A stretch of DNA of 6,950 nucleotides from Sulfuricellaceae bacterium (GTDB lineage Bacteria > Pseudomonadota > Gammaproteobacteria > Burkholderiales > UBA9220), in the NCBI GenBank assembly GCA_019911985.1, contig JAIOJO010000389.1:1-6950 (forward strand), given 5' to 3'. The translations under genes were made by a program, and so were the position numbers. Of this stretch, positions 1 to 6,273 are shown piece by piece. The notes beneath the pieces are model-generated. The model saw only the letters and a list, made by a program, of their open reading frames with translations. It did no database searches and was not told where the DNA came from. How positions within the stretch are numbered: the first letter of the stretch is position 1; the number at the start of each line of letters is the position of its first letter.

Positions 1-810
1 GTGTAGGGCCAAACGCCAGTAAGGATTGGTGCCGCTGAGCAGGTCGGAGGCTCCTGCCGTATCGTCGCCCGCGCGCAGTGCCGAGAAAATGCCGTTGGCG
101 GTTTTATAGCCGCTTAACTCCGCGTACAGGAAATCGTTCCAGTCGACATAGGCGCCGAGGCCGGCCACGTGTTGGGAGAGTCCTTCGATCTGCGTGGCTG
201 CAACGGGATCCACGCCGGGCATACCCCCACCGGAAGGAGAGATCATGGTGGAGCCGCTCCAGGCGGGCGTCGTATTGAACACGTCTTGAACGGAGGGATT
301 GTTGTTGAGGCTTAGGCCGTAAATGACATCCTTGCCATTGAGCTTGGTCTGTTGGGCGAAGCGAATGTCGGTATTGTCGATTCCGCCGTGATACTTGACG
401 ACCCCGTTAGCGTCGACGCCGGGCGCCGTGGTCCACTGAACGAATGCGCCGATGTTGTCGGTGATTTTGCCGCCGGTGAAGAGGCTGATTTGCTGAGCAA
501 TGACGTCCCCGTCCCTCGGGAAAGCGGAAGCGGTCGAGCCGTTATAGCTGCTGACCTTGGTCATGGACAGTTGCAGCATTCCGGCTAGCGGAATGGTTTG
601 GCGGTCGCCCTGGGTATAGCCCATGAGCTTGAAGTTGCGTCCGGTTTTAGTGAGTTCGAAAAAATTCCCACCCATGTGGCAGGAGGCGCATTTCATCCCG
701 GTTTGGCGTTCAAATAACGGGACCGCATTGGCTTCTGTTGTGCTGAGTAGGCTAGAGATGGCAAGTACAGGATAGATCAGATGGATGAGATTTTTGCGGA
801 AGTACTTCAT
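1..810 (-). CDS. Cyc2-like monohaem cytochrome c with porin-like C-terminal part (partial)
   Basis: The gene is cut by the left edge: 270 codons are present from ATG 808-810 and no stop is reached. Residues 1-29 form a Sec signal peptide: a basic start (MKYFRKN), a hydrophobic core and a likely cut after ANA. A single c-type haem site, CASCH, lies at residues 41-45 inside FERQTGMKCASCH, followed by TGRNFKLMGYT. This layout is characteristic of Cyc2-like fused cytochrome-porins, in which a small haem domain plugs an outer-membrane barrel. The rest alternates short polar/aromatic strands with Gly/Asn/Ser turns (for example VAGLGAYVDWNDFLYAEL), consistent with a beta barrel. That is my reading, not a computed prediction. 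Known Cyc2 proteins oxidise extracellular Fe(II), but many homologues are uncharacterised, so the substrate is unknown here. An in-frame ATG 11 codons upstream (843) also has a ribosome binding site. I prefer 810 because it gives the more typical signal peptide. Confidence 0.8.
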   Translation of the reverse strand, partial: MKYFRKNLIHLIYPVLAISSLLSTTEANAVPLFERQTGMKCASCHMGGNFFELTKTGRNFKLMGYTQGDRQTIPLAGMLQLSMTKVSSYNGSTASAFPRDGDVIAQQISLFTGGKITDNIGAFVQWTTAPGVDANGVVKYHGGIDNTDIRFAQQTKLNGKDVIYGLSLNNNPSVQDVFNTTPAWSGSTMISPSGGGMPGVDPVAATQIEGLSQHVAGLGAYVDWNDFLYAELSGYKTANGIFSALRAGDDTAGASDLLSGTNPYWRLALH

Positions 811-856
811 GACGATCTCCTTGCTGGTTGGTGATTTTTTCATAGGGTAACTCCCC
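811..856 (-). promoter_or_regulatory. Two alternative ribosome binding sites for the cytochrome gene
   Basis: On the minus strand AAGGAG (817-822) lies 6 nt before the ATG at 810. GGGGAG (851-856) lies 7 nt before an in-frame ATG at 843. No stop separates the two, so both starts could be used. The upper start adds 11 residues (MKKSPTSKEIV) ahead of the signal peptide. Confidence 0.55.
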
Positions 857-891
857 GTAGCTTACATCAAGCTGACGGGCCGCGCTCCGCG

Positions 892-921
892 TTGACATAT
901 ATCAGCGGGTGCTAATATAAA
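892..921 (+). promoter_or_regulatory. Sigma-70-like promoter on the plus strand, facing the transporter gene 3' end
   Basis: A perfect TTGACA (892-897) is followed after 18 nt by TATAAA (916-921). It points right, against all genes in the window, into the end of the transporter gene. No open reading frame with a ribosome binding site follows, so it would give an antisense or small RNA, or it is chance in an AT-rich spacer. I see no equally good promoter on the minus strand for the cytochrome gene in this 200 nt spacer. Confidence 0.3.
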
Positions 922-1010
922 TTTTAATTTGTTGCAAAATAGTTACATTGTTTAGGCAGACCGCCGTTGCAACGGGGAAAAAAGACATGCCGGGACGTAT
1001 CTGGCCGTAA

Positions 1011-2348
1011 CTAAAAAGGGCGTCGATGGCTAAGGGGAAGCACATTCTTCCGCAATGCGGCGCGCCTGCCACGCTTAACGTCTACGCCCGCCAAAATCAG
1101 CAAACCGACAAGAAAGTAGCTGCCGGTTATGAGGATGGCGAGGCGGTGGTCGCCCCCCGACAGCCAATTCACCAAGCCGTAGGTGATCGGGCCGAGTATG
1201 AAGGACAGTTTGCTGGCCAGGCCCCATAGCCCGAAAAACTCGGCCAGCCGGGCGGGCGGGCTGAGTACGCCGACCAAGGCGCGGCCTGCCGATTGGCTGG
1301 CGCCTAGGCACAGTCCGGCAATGTTCGCCGCCAGCCAGAATAGCCCAGGGGTGCGTGCACCCCATGCCAAGGCTATCATCACCAGCCAGCCCGCCAGCGT
1401 GAGAGCGATGGCTCGCGTGTGGCCGATCTTGTCCTGAACATTGCCGAATAAAAATGCGCCTACAGCCGCCGTTACGTTGACGACTAGGATCAACATGATC
1501 GTTTGCTGGGTGGAAAATCCCATTGCTTGCTGGGCGTATATGCCAGCCAAGGCAACCACCGCCTGAATACCGGCTTGGTAGAATACCAGGCAGATCAGAA
1601 ACCGGCGCAAATCGCGGTAATGCAGGGCATGTTCCAGGGTTTGCCGGATCCGGTTAAGCGCTTCCCGGCCTGCGCCGTGCTGTGCCGATGATGGCGGCAG
1701 GGGGTGGGCGCGTTCGCGAAGATAGAGAAACGTTGGAATACTCGCCGTCAGGTATAGGGCCGCCGTGATCAACATGGTAACGGGAACGAATTGTCCCGCC
1801 GTTTGCCCTTTTGATTGCGCCCAGGAAACGTAGGCTAGGCATACCCCTAGGCTGAGCAAGCCGCCCAAGTAGCCTAGGCTCCACCCCCAACCGGAGACCT
1901 TGCCCATAGACCGGCTATTCGCCAACTCCGGCAGAAACGCCGCAATCAGATTCTCGCCGCTGCTGTAAAAAAAGTTGGACAGGATAATCAGCACAATGCC
2001 CAGCGCCAAATCGCCCGGGCCGACCAAGGCGAGGGCGGCAGTGAACAGAACGCAAGCGAGGGTAGTAAGCAACAGCAATTTTTTCTTGGCGGCGTAAGCG
2101 TCTGCGTAGGCGCCGACAATCGGCGCCGACACCATGTTTAGCGCGTAGGAAACGGAGAGGGCCGCCGTCCAGGCGAAAGTGGCCCATGGGACTTTTCCGG
2201 CTACGCTGGCGACGAAATAGGCGTTGAATACAGCCGTGATGACGACTGTGGTGTAGCCGGAATTGGCGAAGTCGTACATCGCCCAAGCCCAGACTTCCCG
2301 CGCCGTGACGTCGTTCGCCAGCGACCTGCGTTTGCTGGAGCGTGCCAT
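1011..2348 (-). CDS. UMF1/Atg22-type MFS transporter
   Basis: This 445-residue inner-membrane protein is rich in hydrophobic helices, about 12 by eye. Its opening block, EVWAWAMYDFANSGYTTVVI at residues 18-37, is the hallmark of the UMF1 family of MFS permeases, relatives of the fungal vacuolar effluxer Atg22. The first MFS loop motif is seen as GAYADAYAAKKK (79-90). A related FGNVQDKIGHTRA appears after the long central loop that splits the two six-helix halves. That loop (roughly 215-250) is polar and charged, as expected for the cytoplasmic linker. The C-terminus is strongly basic. The gene starts 4 nt after the hydrolase stop codon, with no strong Shine-Dalgarno of its own, so translational coupling is likely. 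Bacterial UMF1 substrates are largely unknown. Efflux of small metabolites or amino acids is only a guess from the fungal relative. Confidence 0.9.
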   Translation of the reverse strand: MARSSKRRSLANDVTAREVWAWAMYDFANSGYTTVVITAVFNAYFVASVAGKVPWATFAWTAALSVSYALNMVSAPIVGAYADAYAAKKKLLLLTTLACVLFTAALALVGPGDLALGIVLIILSNFFYSSGENLIAAFLPELANSRSMGKVSGWGWSLGYLGGLLSLGVCLAYVSWAQSKGQTAGQFVPVTMLITAALYLTASIPTFLYLRERAHPLPPSSAQHGAGREALNRIRQTLEHALHYRDLRRFLICLVFYQAGIQAVVALAGIYAQQAMGFSTQQTIMLILVVNVTAAVGAFLFGNVQDKIGHTRAIALTLAGWLVMIALAWGARTPGLFWLAANIAGLCLGASQSAGRALVGVLSPPARLAEFFGLWGLASKLSFILGPITYGLVNWLSGGDHRLAILITGSYFLVGLLILAGVDVKRGRRAALRKNVLPLSHRRPF

Positions 2349-2352
2349 TGCT

Positions 2353-3171
2353 TTAGAGCTGGATCGTTTCGTCCACCTGCATAATGCGAAGCTTGGCCTT
2401 CGATTTATGCTGTTTCAGGGCCTTGGCGAATGCGGCAGGCGTGCCATCCAAGACGGGGAAGGTGCCATAGTGCATCGGCACGACCATGCTTGGCCTCACT
2501 AGATCGACGGCTTCGGCGGCACGATTCGGCCCCATGGTGAAATGGCCGCCGATGCAGGCAAGCATGACGTCCACTTTGCCGAATTGGCGAATCAAGGCCA
2601 TATCCCCGAATACATCGGTGTCGCCAGTGTGGTAAAGCGTCGGGCCGTTTTTGACTTTAATCAGGAAGCCGCCTGGATTGCCGCCGTTGTGGATGTTTTT
2701 GTCTGCGCTGCCTTCCGGTGCGAATACGCTGGAGCTATGCACGGCTGGAATAAAAGCGATGCTGACTTCGCCGTCGAGCAGTTTCACCTCACCGCCGAAA
2801 TTTCCCAGAGTGTCATAGCCCATTTGATCTTTTGGATAGCCGCCGTATTGCGCTAGCGCTTTGCCAAGATCGCCGGTGGCGACCAAACGGGCGCCGGTTT
2901 TTTTGGCGATCTCCACGCTGTTGCCGACATGGTCGAAATGGCCGTGGGTAATCAGAATAAGGTCGGCTTTATCGAGTTTGGCCAAGTCCTCTTTGCCGTT
3001 TTTATTGGCGGGATTGGTCAGCCACGGGTCGATCAGCAGAATTTTCCCCGAGGGGGTTTTAAGCTTGAAGGCGGAGTGGCCGTACCAGGTTAGTTCGGTT
3101 CCTGCCGATGCCGTGATAGGCAATGCCAATACGATGGCGAGCAAAGCAAGCTTAGTCAGTATGCGTAACAT
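2353..3171 (-). CDS. Exported metallo-beta-lactamase-fold metal-dependent hydrolase (UPF0173-like)
   Basis: The 272-residue protein has a Sec signal peptide (residues 1-23, hydrophobic core then ITASA-G, no lipobox cysteine), so it is probably periplasmic. The mature part starts with LTWYGHSAFKL, typical of the UPF0173 branch of the MBL superfamily. Metal ligands are all visible: THGHFDH with H76, H78, D80 and H81, then H145 (AVHSS), D184 (HTGDTD), H210 (GGHFTMGP) and H234 (PMHYG). The usual cytosolic relatives are about 40 residues shorter and lack the leader. AGGAGA lies about 9 nt before the ATG. The gene follows folA by 18 nt and precedes the transporter by 4 nt, indicating one transcript. 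The fold supports hydrolysis of an ester, lactone, amide or phosphodiester. The substrate cannot be told from the sequence, and similarity to true beta-lactamases is only at fold level. Confidence 0.9.
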   Translation of the reverse strand: MLRILTKLALLAIVLALPITASAGTELTWYGHSAFKLKTPSGKILLIDPWLTNPANKNGKEDLAKLDKADLILITHGHFDHVGNSVEIAKKTGARLVATGDLGKALAQYGGYPKDQMGYDTLGNFGGEVKLLDGEVSIAFIPAVHSSSVFAPEGSADKNIHNGGNPGGFLIKVKNGPTLYHTGDTDVFGDMALIRQFGKVDVMLACIGGHFTMGPNRAAEAVDLVRPSMVVPMHYGTFPVLDGTPAAFAKALKQHKSKAKLRIMQVDETIQL

Positions 3172-3189
3172 GATCTGGGTTCTCCTTCT

Positions 3190-3690
3190 TTAAGGTTGGG
3201 GCAGTATATGGTCGTAGCTGACAAAATGGTATTCCAGGCCCGTTTCGGTGCGCTGTACCCGGCGTTCCGTTTCACGCCACGCCAGTTTGTCGAACTCCGG
3301 GAAAAAAGCGTCGCCCGGAAAATCGGCTTGTATTTCGGTGAGATATAGACGGTCGGCCAGCGCTATTGCTTGGCGATAAAGCTCCGCGCCGCCGACGAAA
3401 AATATTTCATCGTCTCCCTGGCAGGCGCTGATGGCATTGTCGATGGAGTTGACCACGATGCATCCCTGCGCCTGGAAAAAAGGGCTACGGGTGACGACGA
3501 CCGTGGTGCGCCCCGGCAGCGGCCGGCCGAGGGATTCATAGGTTTTACGTCCCATTACCATATGGTGGCCCATCGTCAGTGCTTTAAAATGTTTGAGGTC
3601 TTCAGGCAGGCGCCAGGGCAGGGTGTTGGCTATGCCGATAGCCCGGTTCCGGGCCATGGCGGCAATGAGAGAAAGTCGGGGCAGAGGCAT
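3190..3690 (-). CDS. folA: Dihydrofolate reductase
   Basis: FolA reduces dihydrofolate to tetrahydrofolate with NADPH in the cytosol, recycling the DHF that ThyA produces. At 166 residues it is close to the E. coli enzyme (159). Visible motifs are LPWRLPEDLKHFK (24-36) with catalytic acid D31 (D27 of E. coli), MGRKTYESLGRPLPGR (46-61) with the folate-binding R61, the NADPH loop VGGAELYRQ (99-107), and T118 in LYLTEI. The start fits the family, since the first strand (LSLIAAM) begins at residue 6. There is no Shine-Dalgarno before ATG 3690. A TATACT (3717-3722, minus strand) might be a -10 box giving a leader of about 20 nt, but it has no good -35. The hydrolase and transporter genes follow closely, so folA probably leads a three-gene operon. 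Nothing suggests a trimethoprim-resistant or plasmid type. Confidence 0.97.
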   Translation of the reverse strand: MPLPRLSLIAAMARNRAIGIANTLPWRLPEDLKHFKALTMGHHMVMGRKTYESLGRPLPGRTTVVVTRSPFFQAQGCIVVNSIDNAISACQGDDEIFFVGGAELYRQAIALADRLYLTEIQADFPGDAFFPEFDKLAWRETERRVQRTETGLEYHFVSYDHILPQP

Positions 3691-3724
3691 GATCGTAGCG
3701 CAGCGAAAAAACCGCCAGTATAAG

Positions 3725-3776
3725 CGCCTTGCCTGGGCTATGCAGCAAGGCGTGCCGAAAGGACGTATTTTTCGGC
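3725..3776 (-). repeat. Two adjacent hairpins upstream of folA
   Basis: CGCCTTGC (3725-3732) pairs with GCAAGGCG (3745-3752): 8 bp perfect, 12 nt loop. Just beyond, GCCGAAA (3754-3760) pairs with TTTCGGC (3770-3776): 7 bp perfect, 9 nt loop. Only one base separates the two. Neither is followed directly by a U-run on the minus strand. They could be part of the thyA 3' end, a folA leader structure or a small repeat pair. Confidence 0.55.
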
Positions 3777-3835
3777 TTGAATCGAAAGAAGGCTATTCAG
3801 CGCTGTATCGCGGGAACTGTTCCTAAACAGCCGCC

Positions 3836-3856
3836 AAAAGCGATCCTATTGATCGC
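3836..3856 (-). terminator. Probable intrinsic terminator of thyA
   Basis: On the minus strand, GCGATC pairs with GATCGC (3840-3856: 6 bp stem, 5 nt loop), followed immediately by TTTT (3836-3839). It begins 14 nt after the thyA stop codon. The stem and T-run are short, so termination may be partial and some readthrough into folA is possible. Confidence 0.45.
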
Positions 3857-3870
3857 ATGGAGGAATTTTA

Positions 3871-4665
3871 CTAAACGGCTACAGGGGCTTTTATCGCCGC
3901 ATGAGGGTCGTAATTTTCGAGGGTGAAGTCTTCGAATTTGAAGCCGAAAATATCCCGCACCTCGGGATTGAGTTTCATCACAGGTGGGTTTTTAGGCTCC
4001 CGCGAAAGTTGTTCCCGTGCCTGCTCCAGATGGTTCAAATACAGATGGGCATCGCCCAAGGTATGAACGAAATCGCCTGCTTGCAATCCGCACACTTGAG
4101 CCACCATCAGGGTAAGCAAAGCATAGGAGGCAATATTGAACGGCACGCCGAGGAAAATATCGGCGCTACGTTGATAAAGCTGGCAGGATAGTTTGCCGTC
4201 CGCCACATAGAACTGGAAAAAAGCGTGGCAGGGCGGCAGCTTCATCTTGTCCACGTCCGCCACGTTCCAGGCGCTGACAATCAAGCGGCGCGAGTCGGGG
4301 GTGGCTTTGATTTGTTCGACGACCTGCGAGATTTGGTCGATATGTCGACCGTCAGGCGTGGGCCAGGAGCGCCACTGGTAGCCGTAGACCGGGCCGAGAT
4401 TGCCGTTTTCGTCCGCCCACTCGTCCCAAATGCTGACGCCGTTTTCCTTGAGATAACGAATGTTGGTGTCGCCGCGCAGGAACCACAGCAATTCGTGAAT
4501 AATCGACTTGAGGTGGCATTTTTTCGTCGTGACCAAGGGGAAGCCATGGGACAGGTCGAAGCGCATTTGATGGCCGAATACGCTGAGGGTGCCGGTTCCC
4601 GTGCGGTCATCTTTCCGGTGGCCGTGTTCGAGTACGTGCTGCATGAGGTCGAGATAAGTGCGCAT
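3871..4665 (-). CDS. thyA: Thymidylate synthase
   Basis: ThyA methylates dUMP to dTMP using 5,10-methylene-tetrahydrofolate, releasing dihydrofolate. The protein is exactly 264 residues, the E. coli length. Visible landmarks are DRTGTGT (20-26), E58 in HELLWFLRGDTN, NLGPVYGYQWRSW (89-101), the nucleophile C146 in LPPCHAFFQF, YQRSADIFLGVPFN with the phosphate-binding arginine, and HTLGDAHLYLNH near residue 207. All are intact, so a working enzyme is expected. AAGGA lies about 6 nt before ATG 4663-4665, which fixes the start. It lies 40 nt downstream of bpt, with no terminator between, and folA follows 180 nt later beyond a hairpin. The position beside folA fits coupled dTMP synthesis and DHF recycling. 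A long open frame on the opposite strand here is only a codon-bias shadow. Confidence 0.98.
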   Translation of the reverse strand: MRTYLDLMQHVLEHGHRKDDRTGTGTLSVFGHQMRFDLSHGFPLVTTKKCHLKSIIHELLWFLRGDTNIRYLKENGVSIWDEWADENGNLGPVYGYQWRSWPTPDGRHIDQISQVVEQIKATPDSRRLIVSAWNVADVDKMKLPPCHAFFQFYVADGKLSCQLYQRSADIFLGVPFNIASYALLTLMVAQVCGLQAGDFVHTLGDAHLYLNHLEQAREQLSREPKNPPVMKLNPEVRDIFGFKFEDFTLENYDPHAAIKAPVAV

Positions 4666-4705
4666 GCTGAATCCTTAAGAAAACGTCTTATGCTGGCCCC
4701 GCATT

Positions 4706-5452
4706 TTAGCAGTTCTGCTTGCGTGCTGGTTTGGGCAGTGTTTGCCAGCGGCCGTCTAGCAGGCCTTGGGTTGGCTGATAACGCGTTTTGTAGGCCATTT
4801 TTTGGCATTGTGCTATCCAGTAGCCGAGATAAAGATAAGGTAAGCCAAGCTGGAGGCAGAGATCGATTTGCCACAGTACGTTGTATACCCCATAGCTGGC
4901 TTGAGGGTAGTCGGGATCGAAAAAGGTGTAGACAGCCGATAATCCGTCAGATATTTGGTCAACGAGGCTCACCATGCGTACTTGCCCGCGTTCCCGGAAT
5001 TCGACCAGAAAGCTGGAAACTTGGCTTTGCAATAGAAACTGGCTGTACTGCTCGCTACTATCTTGATCCATCCCGCCGCCGGAATGCCGTGCCGCTTGAT
5101 AGCGGCGGTAAAGCTGGTAATGGTCTGGAATAAAATTCAAGGGCAAGCGGCTTGCCGTTAATTCTTGGTTGCGTCGCCAAGTGCGTTTCTGCGAGCGATC
5201 CGGTGTGAAGTCGCCAACCGGAACACGAACAGGCACGCAGGCTTGGCATGTGCCGCAGTGGGGGCGGTAGGTGAAATTTCCGCTGCGGCGAAAGCCCAGC
5301 TCGATCAGCGTGCTATAGACATCCGCATCGATCAGATCGGCGGGCGTCGCAACCAGCGATCGGGCCTGCTGATTGGGCAGGTAGCTGCAGGGGTAGGGCG
5401 CTGTAAGAAAAAACTGCAGCCTGTTGAGAGGGAAATCATTCAATAAGGTCAT
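4706..5452 (-). CDS. bpt: Aspartate/glutamate leucyltransferase (Bpt; bacterial arginyltransferase homologue)
   Basis: Bpt moves leucine from Leu-tRNA to proteins with N-terminal Asp or Glu, marking them for ClpS/ClpAP. From the chosen start it has 248 residues, a normal length. The N-terminal domain shows LQFFLTAPYPCSYLPNQQAR with C22, and GFRRSGNFTYRPHCGTCQAC with C66, C69 and C72, the conserved cysteine cluster. The C-terminal GNAT-like domain shows the block YLYLGYWIAQCQKMAYKTR (206-224), then RYQP. I chose ATG 5450-5452 (MTLLNDFPL) because the family normally opens a few residues before LQF. An in-frame ATG at 5473 adds 7 residues (MARGHSI) and has GGAG only 3 nt away, too close for a good site. 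The start overlaps the end of aat by 17 nt, implying translational coupling. Arginyl specificity is unlikely in a bacterium with this architecture, but it is not proven. Confidence 0.95.
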   Translation of the reverse strand: MTLLNDFPLNRLQFFLTAPYPCSYLPNQQARSLVATPADLIDADVYSTLIELGFRRSGNFTYRPHCGTCQACVPVRVPVGDFTPDRSQKRTWRRNQELTASRLPLNFIPDHYQLYRRYQAARHSGGGMDQDSSEQYSQFLLQSQVSSFLVEFRERGQVRMVSLVDQISDGLSAVYTFFDPDYPQASYGVYNVLWQIDLCLQLGLPYLYLGYWIAQCQKMAYKTRYQPTQGLLDGRWQTLPKPARKQNC

Positions 5453-6134
5453 GATCGAATGTCCACGGGCCATTTACTCCAGGTTGCGTGGCTAAGTTTG
5501 TCAGTCGTTGGCTAAATTCATCGCGTGATATTTCGCGAGCGCCGAAGGAGGCAAGATGCGCTGTCTTCATTTGGCAGTCAATCATCGCGAAACCCCAGCG
5601 TTGCAATTGTTTTGCGAGGTGTACAAAAGCGATTTTGGAGGCATCGTTGCGGCGGCTAAACATGGACTCGCCGTAGAACATGCGGCCCAAGGCGATTCCG
5701 TAGAGCCCTCCGGCTAGTTCGCCATCTACCCAGGTTTCTACCGAATGGGCAAATCCCTGTTCATGCAGCCGGCAATAGGCCTCTATCATGGCGTGGCTGA
5801 TCCAAGTGCCGCCATGCTGGTCTCGAGGTGCGGCGCAGCCCTGCATTACCGCTAGGAATTGGCTGTCGGTGCGGATTTCATACCTTTGTTTGCATAGGGT
5901 TTTGCCGAGCGAGCGGGAAACCTTCAATTCCGCAGGGAAAAGCACCATGCGGGGGTCTGGGTTCCACCATAAGATAGGCTCGCCTTCGCTGTACCAAGGG
6001 AAAATGCCGCGTGCGTAGGCGGCGATCAAGCGCTCAGGCGAGAGGTCGGCGCCAGCGGCAAGGAGTCCATTCGGTTCGCGCAAAGCATGGCGTAGCGCGG
6101 GAAAAGGGTCTTGGGGGCCTAGCCACGGAATCAT
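5436..6134 (-). CDS. aat: Leucyl/phenylalanyl-tRNA--protein transferase
   Basis: Aat transfers Leu or Phe from charged tRNA onto proteins with N-terminal Arg or Lys, creating destabilising ends read by the adaptor ClpS. At 232 residues it matches the E. coli enzyme closely. Landmarks are GLLAAGADLSPERLIAAYAR then GIFPWY (23-48), ILWWNPDPR (54-62), GTWIS (109-113), HSVETW (130-135), GGLYGIALGRMFYGESMFS (142-160) with E156, and D186-C-Q188. These match the catalytic positions E156, D186 and Q188 of the E. coli enzyme. The start ATG 6132-6134 gives MIPWLGP, as in the family, yet there is no Shine-Dalgarno upstream. The 3' end overlaps bpt, so the two N-degron enzymes are made together. The gene upstream encodes a DUF302 protein, 139 nt away, with no evident functional tie. 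Confidence 0.97.
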   Translation of the reverse strand: MIPWLGPQDPFPALRHALREPNGLLAAGADLSPERLIAAYARGIFPWYSEGEPILWWNPDPRMVLFPAELKVSRSLGKTLCKQRYEIRTDSQFLAVMQGCAAPRDQHGGTWISHAMIEAYCRLHEQGFAHSVETWVDGELAGGLYGIALGRMFYGESMFSRRNDASKIAFVHLAKQLQRWGFAMIDCQMKTAHLASFGAREISRDEFSQRLTNLATQPGVNGPWTFDHDLIE

Positions 6135-6142
6135 ATGGGTTT

Positions 6143-6148
6143 ATTCTA
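6143..6148 (-). promoter_or_regulatory. Possible -10 box for a near-leaderless aat transcript
   Basis: TAGAAT on the minus strand ends 8 nt before the aat ATG. This would put transcription start about 2 nt before the start codon. Together with the absence of a Shine-Dalgarno, that suggests leaderless or very short-leader translation. No convincing -35 element is present 16-18 nt upstream, so this is tentative. The remaining 6149-6273 spacer shows no gene, tRNA or clear terminator. Confidence 0.25.
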
Positions 6149-6273
6149 CGTGGGGGTAAGCGGCTAATGCGAGGTGGCGGGGATGGCTTACGCTGTGCTG
6201 CAAATTTGGCCACTCCATCCAATGCAGGCGGTCGCGCCGAGAGCGCAAACGCACCGTATTGGGTGGGCCGCGC

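Noticed and set aside
978..998. Possible terminator of the transporter gene (weak stem then CTTTTTT on the minus strand)
   Set aside because: The T-run is good, but only about 4 pairs including a wobble can form, so the stem is too weak to call.
1075..2286. Several minus-strand frames inside the transporter gene
   Set aside because: They are Arg/Pro-rich alternate-frame readings of the MFS gene with no ribosome binding site.
4281..4874. 197-codon minus-strand frame
   Set aside because: It is out of frame with thyA and bpt across their junction, and its protein looks like frameshifted ThyA/Bpt sequence.
4225..5133. 302-codon open frame on the plus strand
   Set aside because: It runs antisense to thyA and bpt, both certain genes, shows no recognisable domain and has low-complexity composition; it is a codon-bias shadow.
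6034..6222. 62-codon minus-strand frame spanning the aat start
   Set aside because: It overlaps aat in another frame, is Pro/Arg-rich and has no family resemblance.
6135..6273. Possible tRNA or small gene between the DUF302 gene and aat
   Set aside because: No cloverleaf arms, no CCA-type end and no frame with a ribosome binding site are visible.
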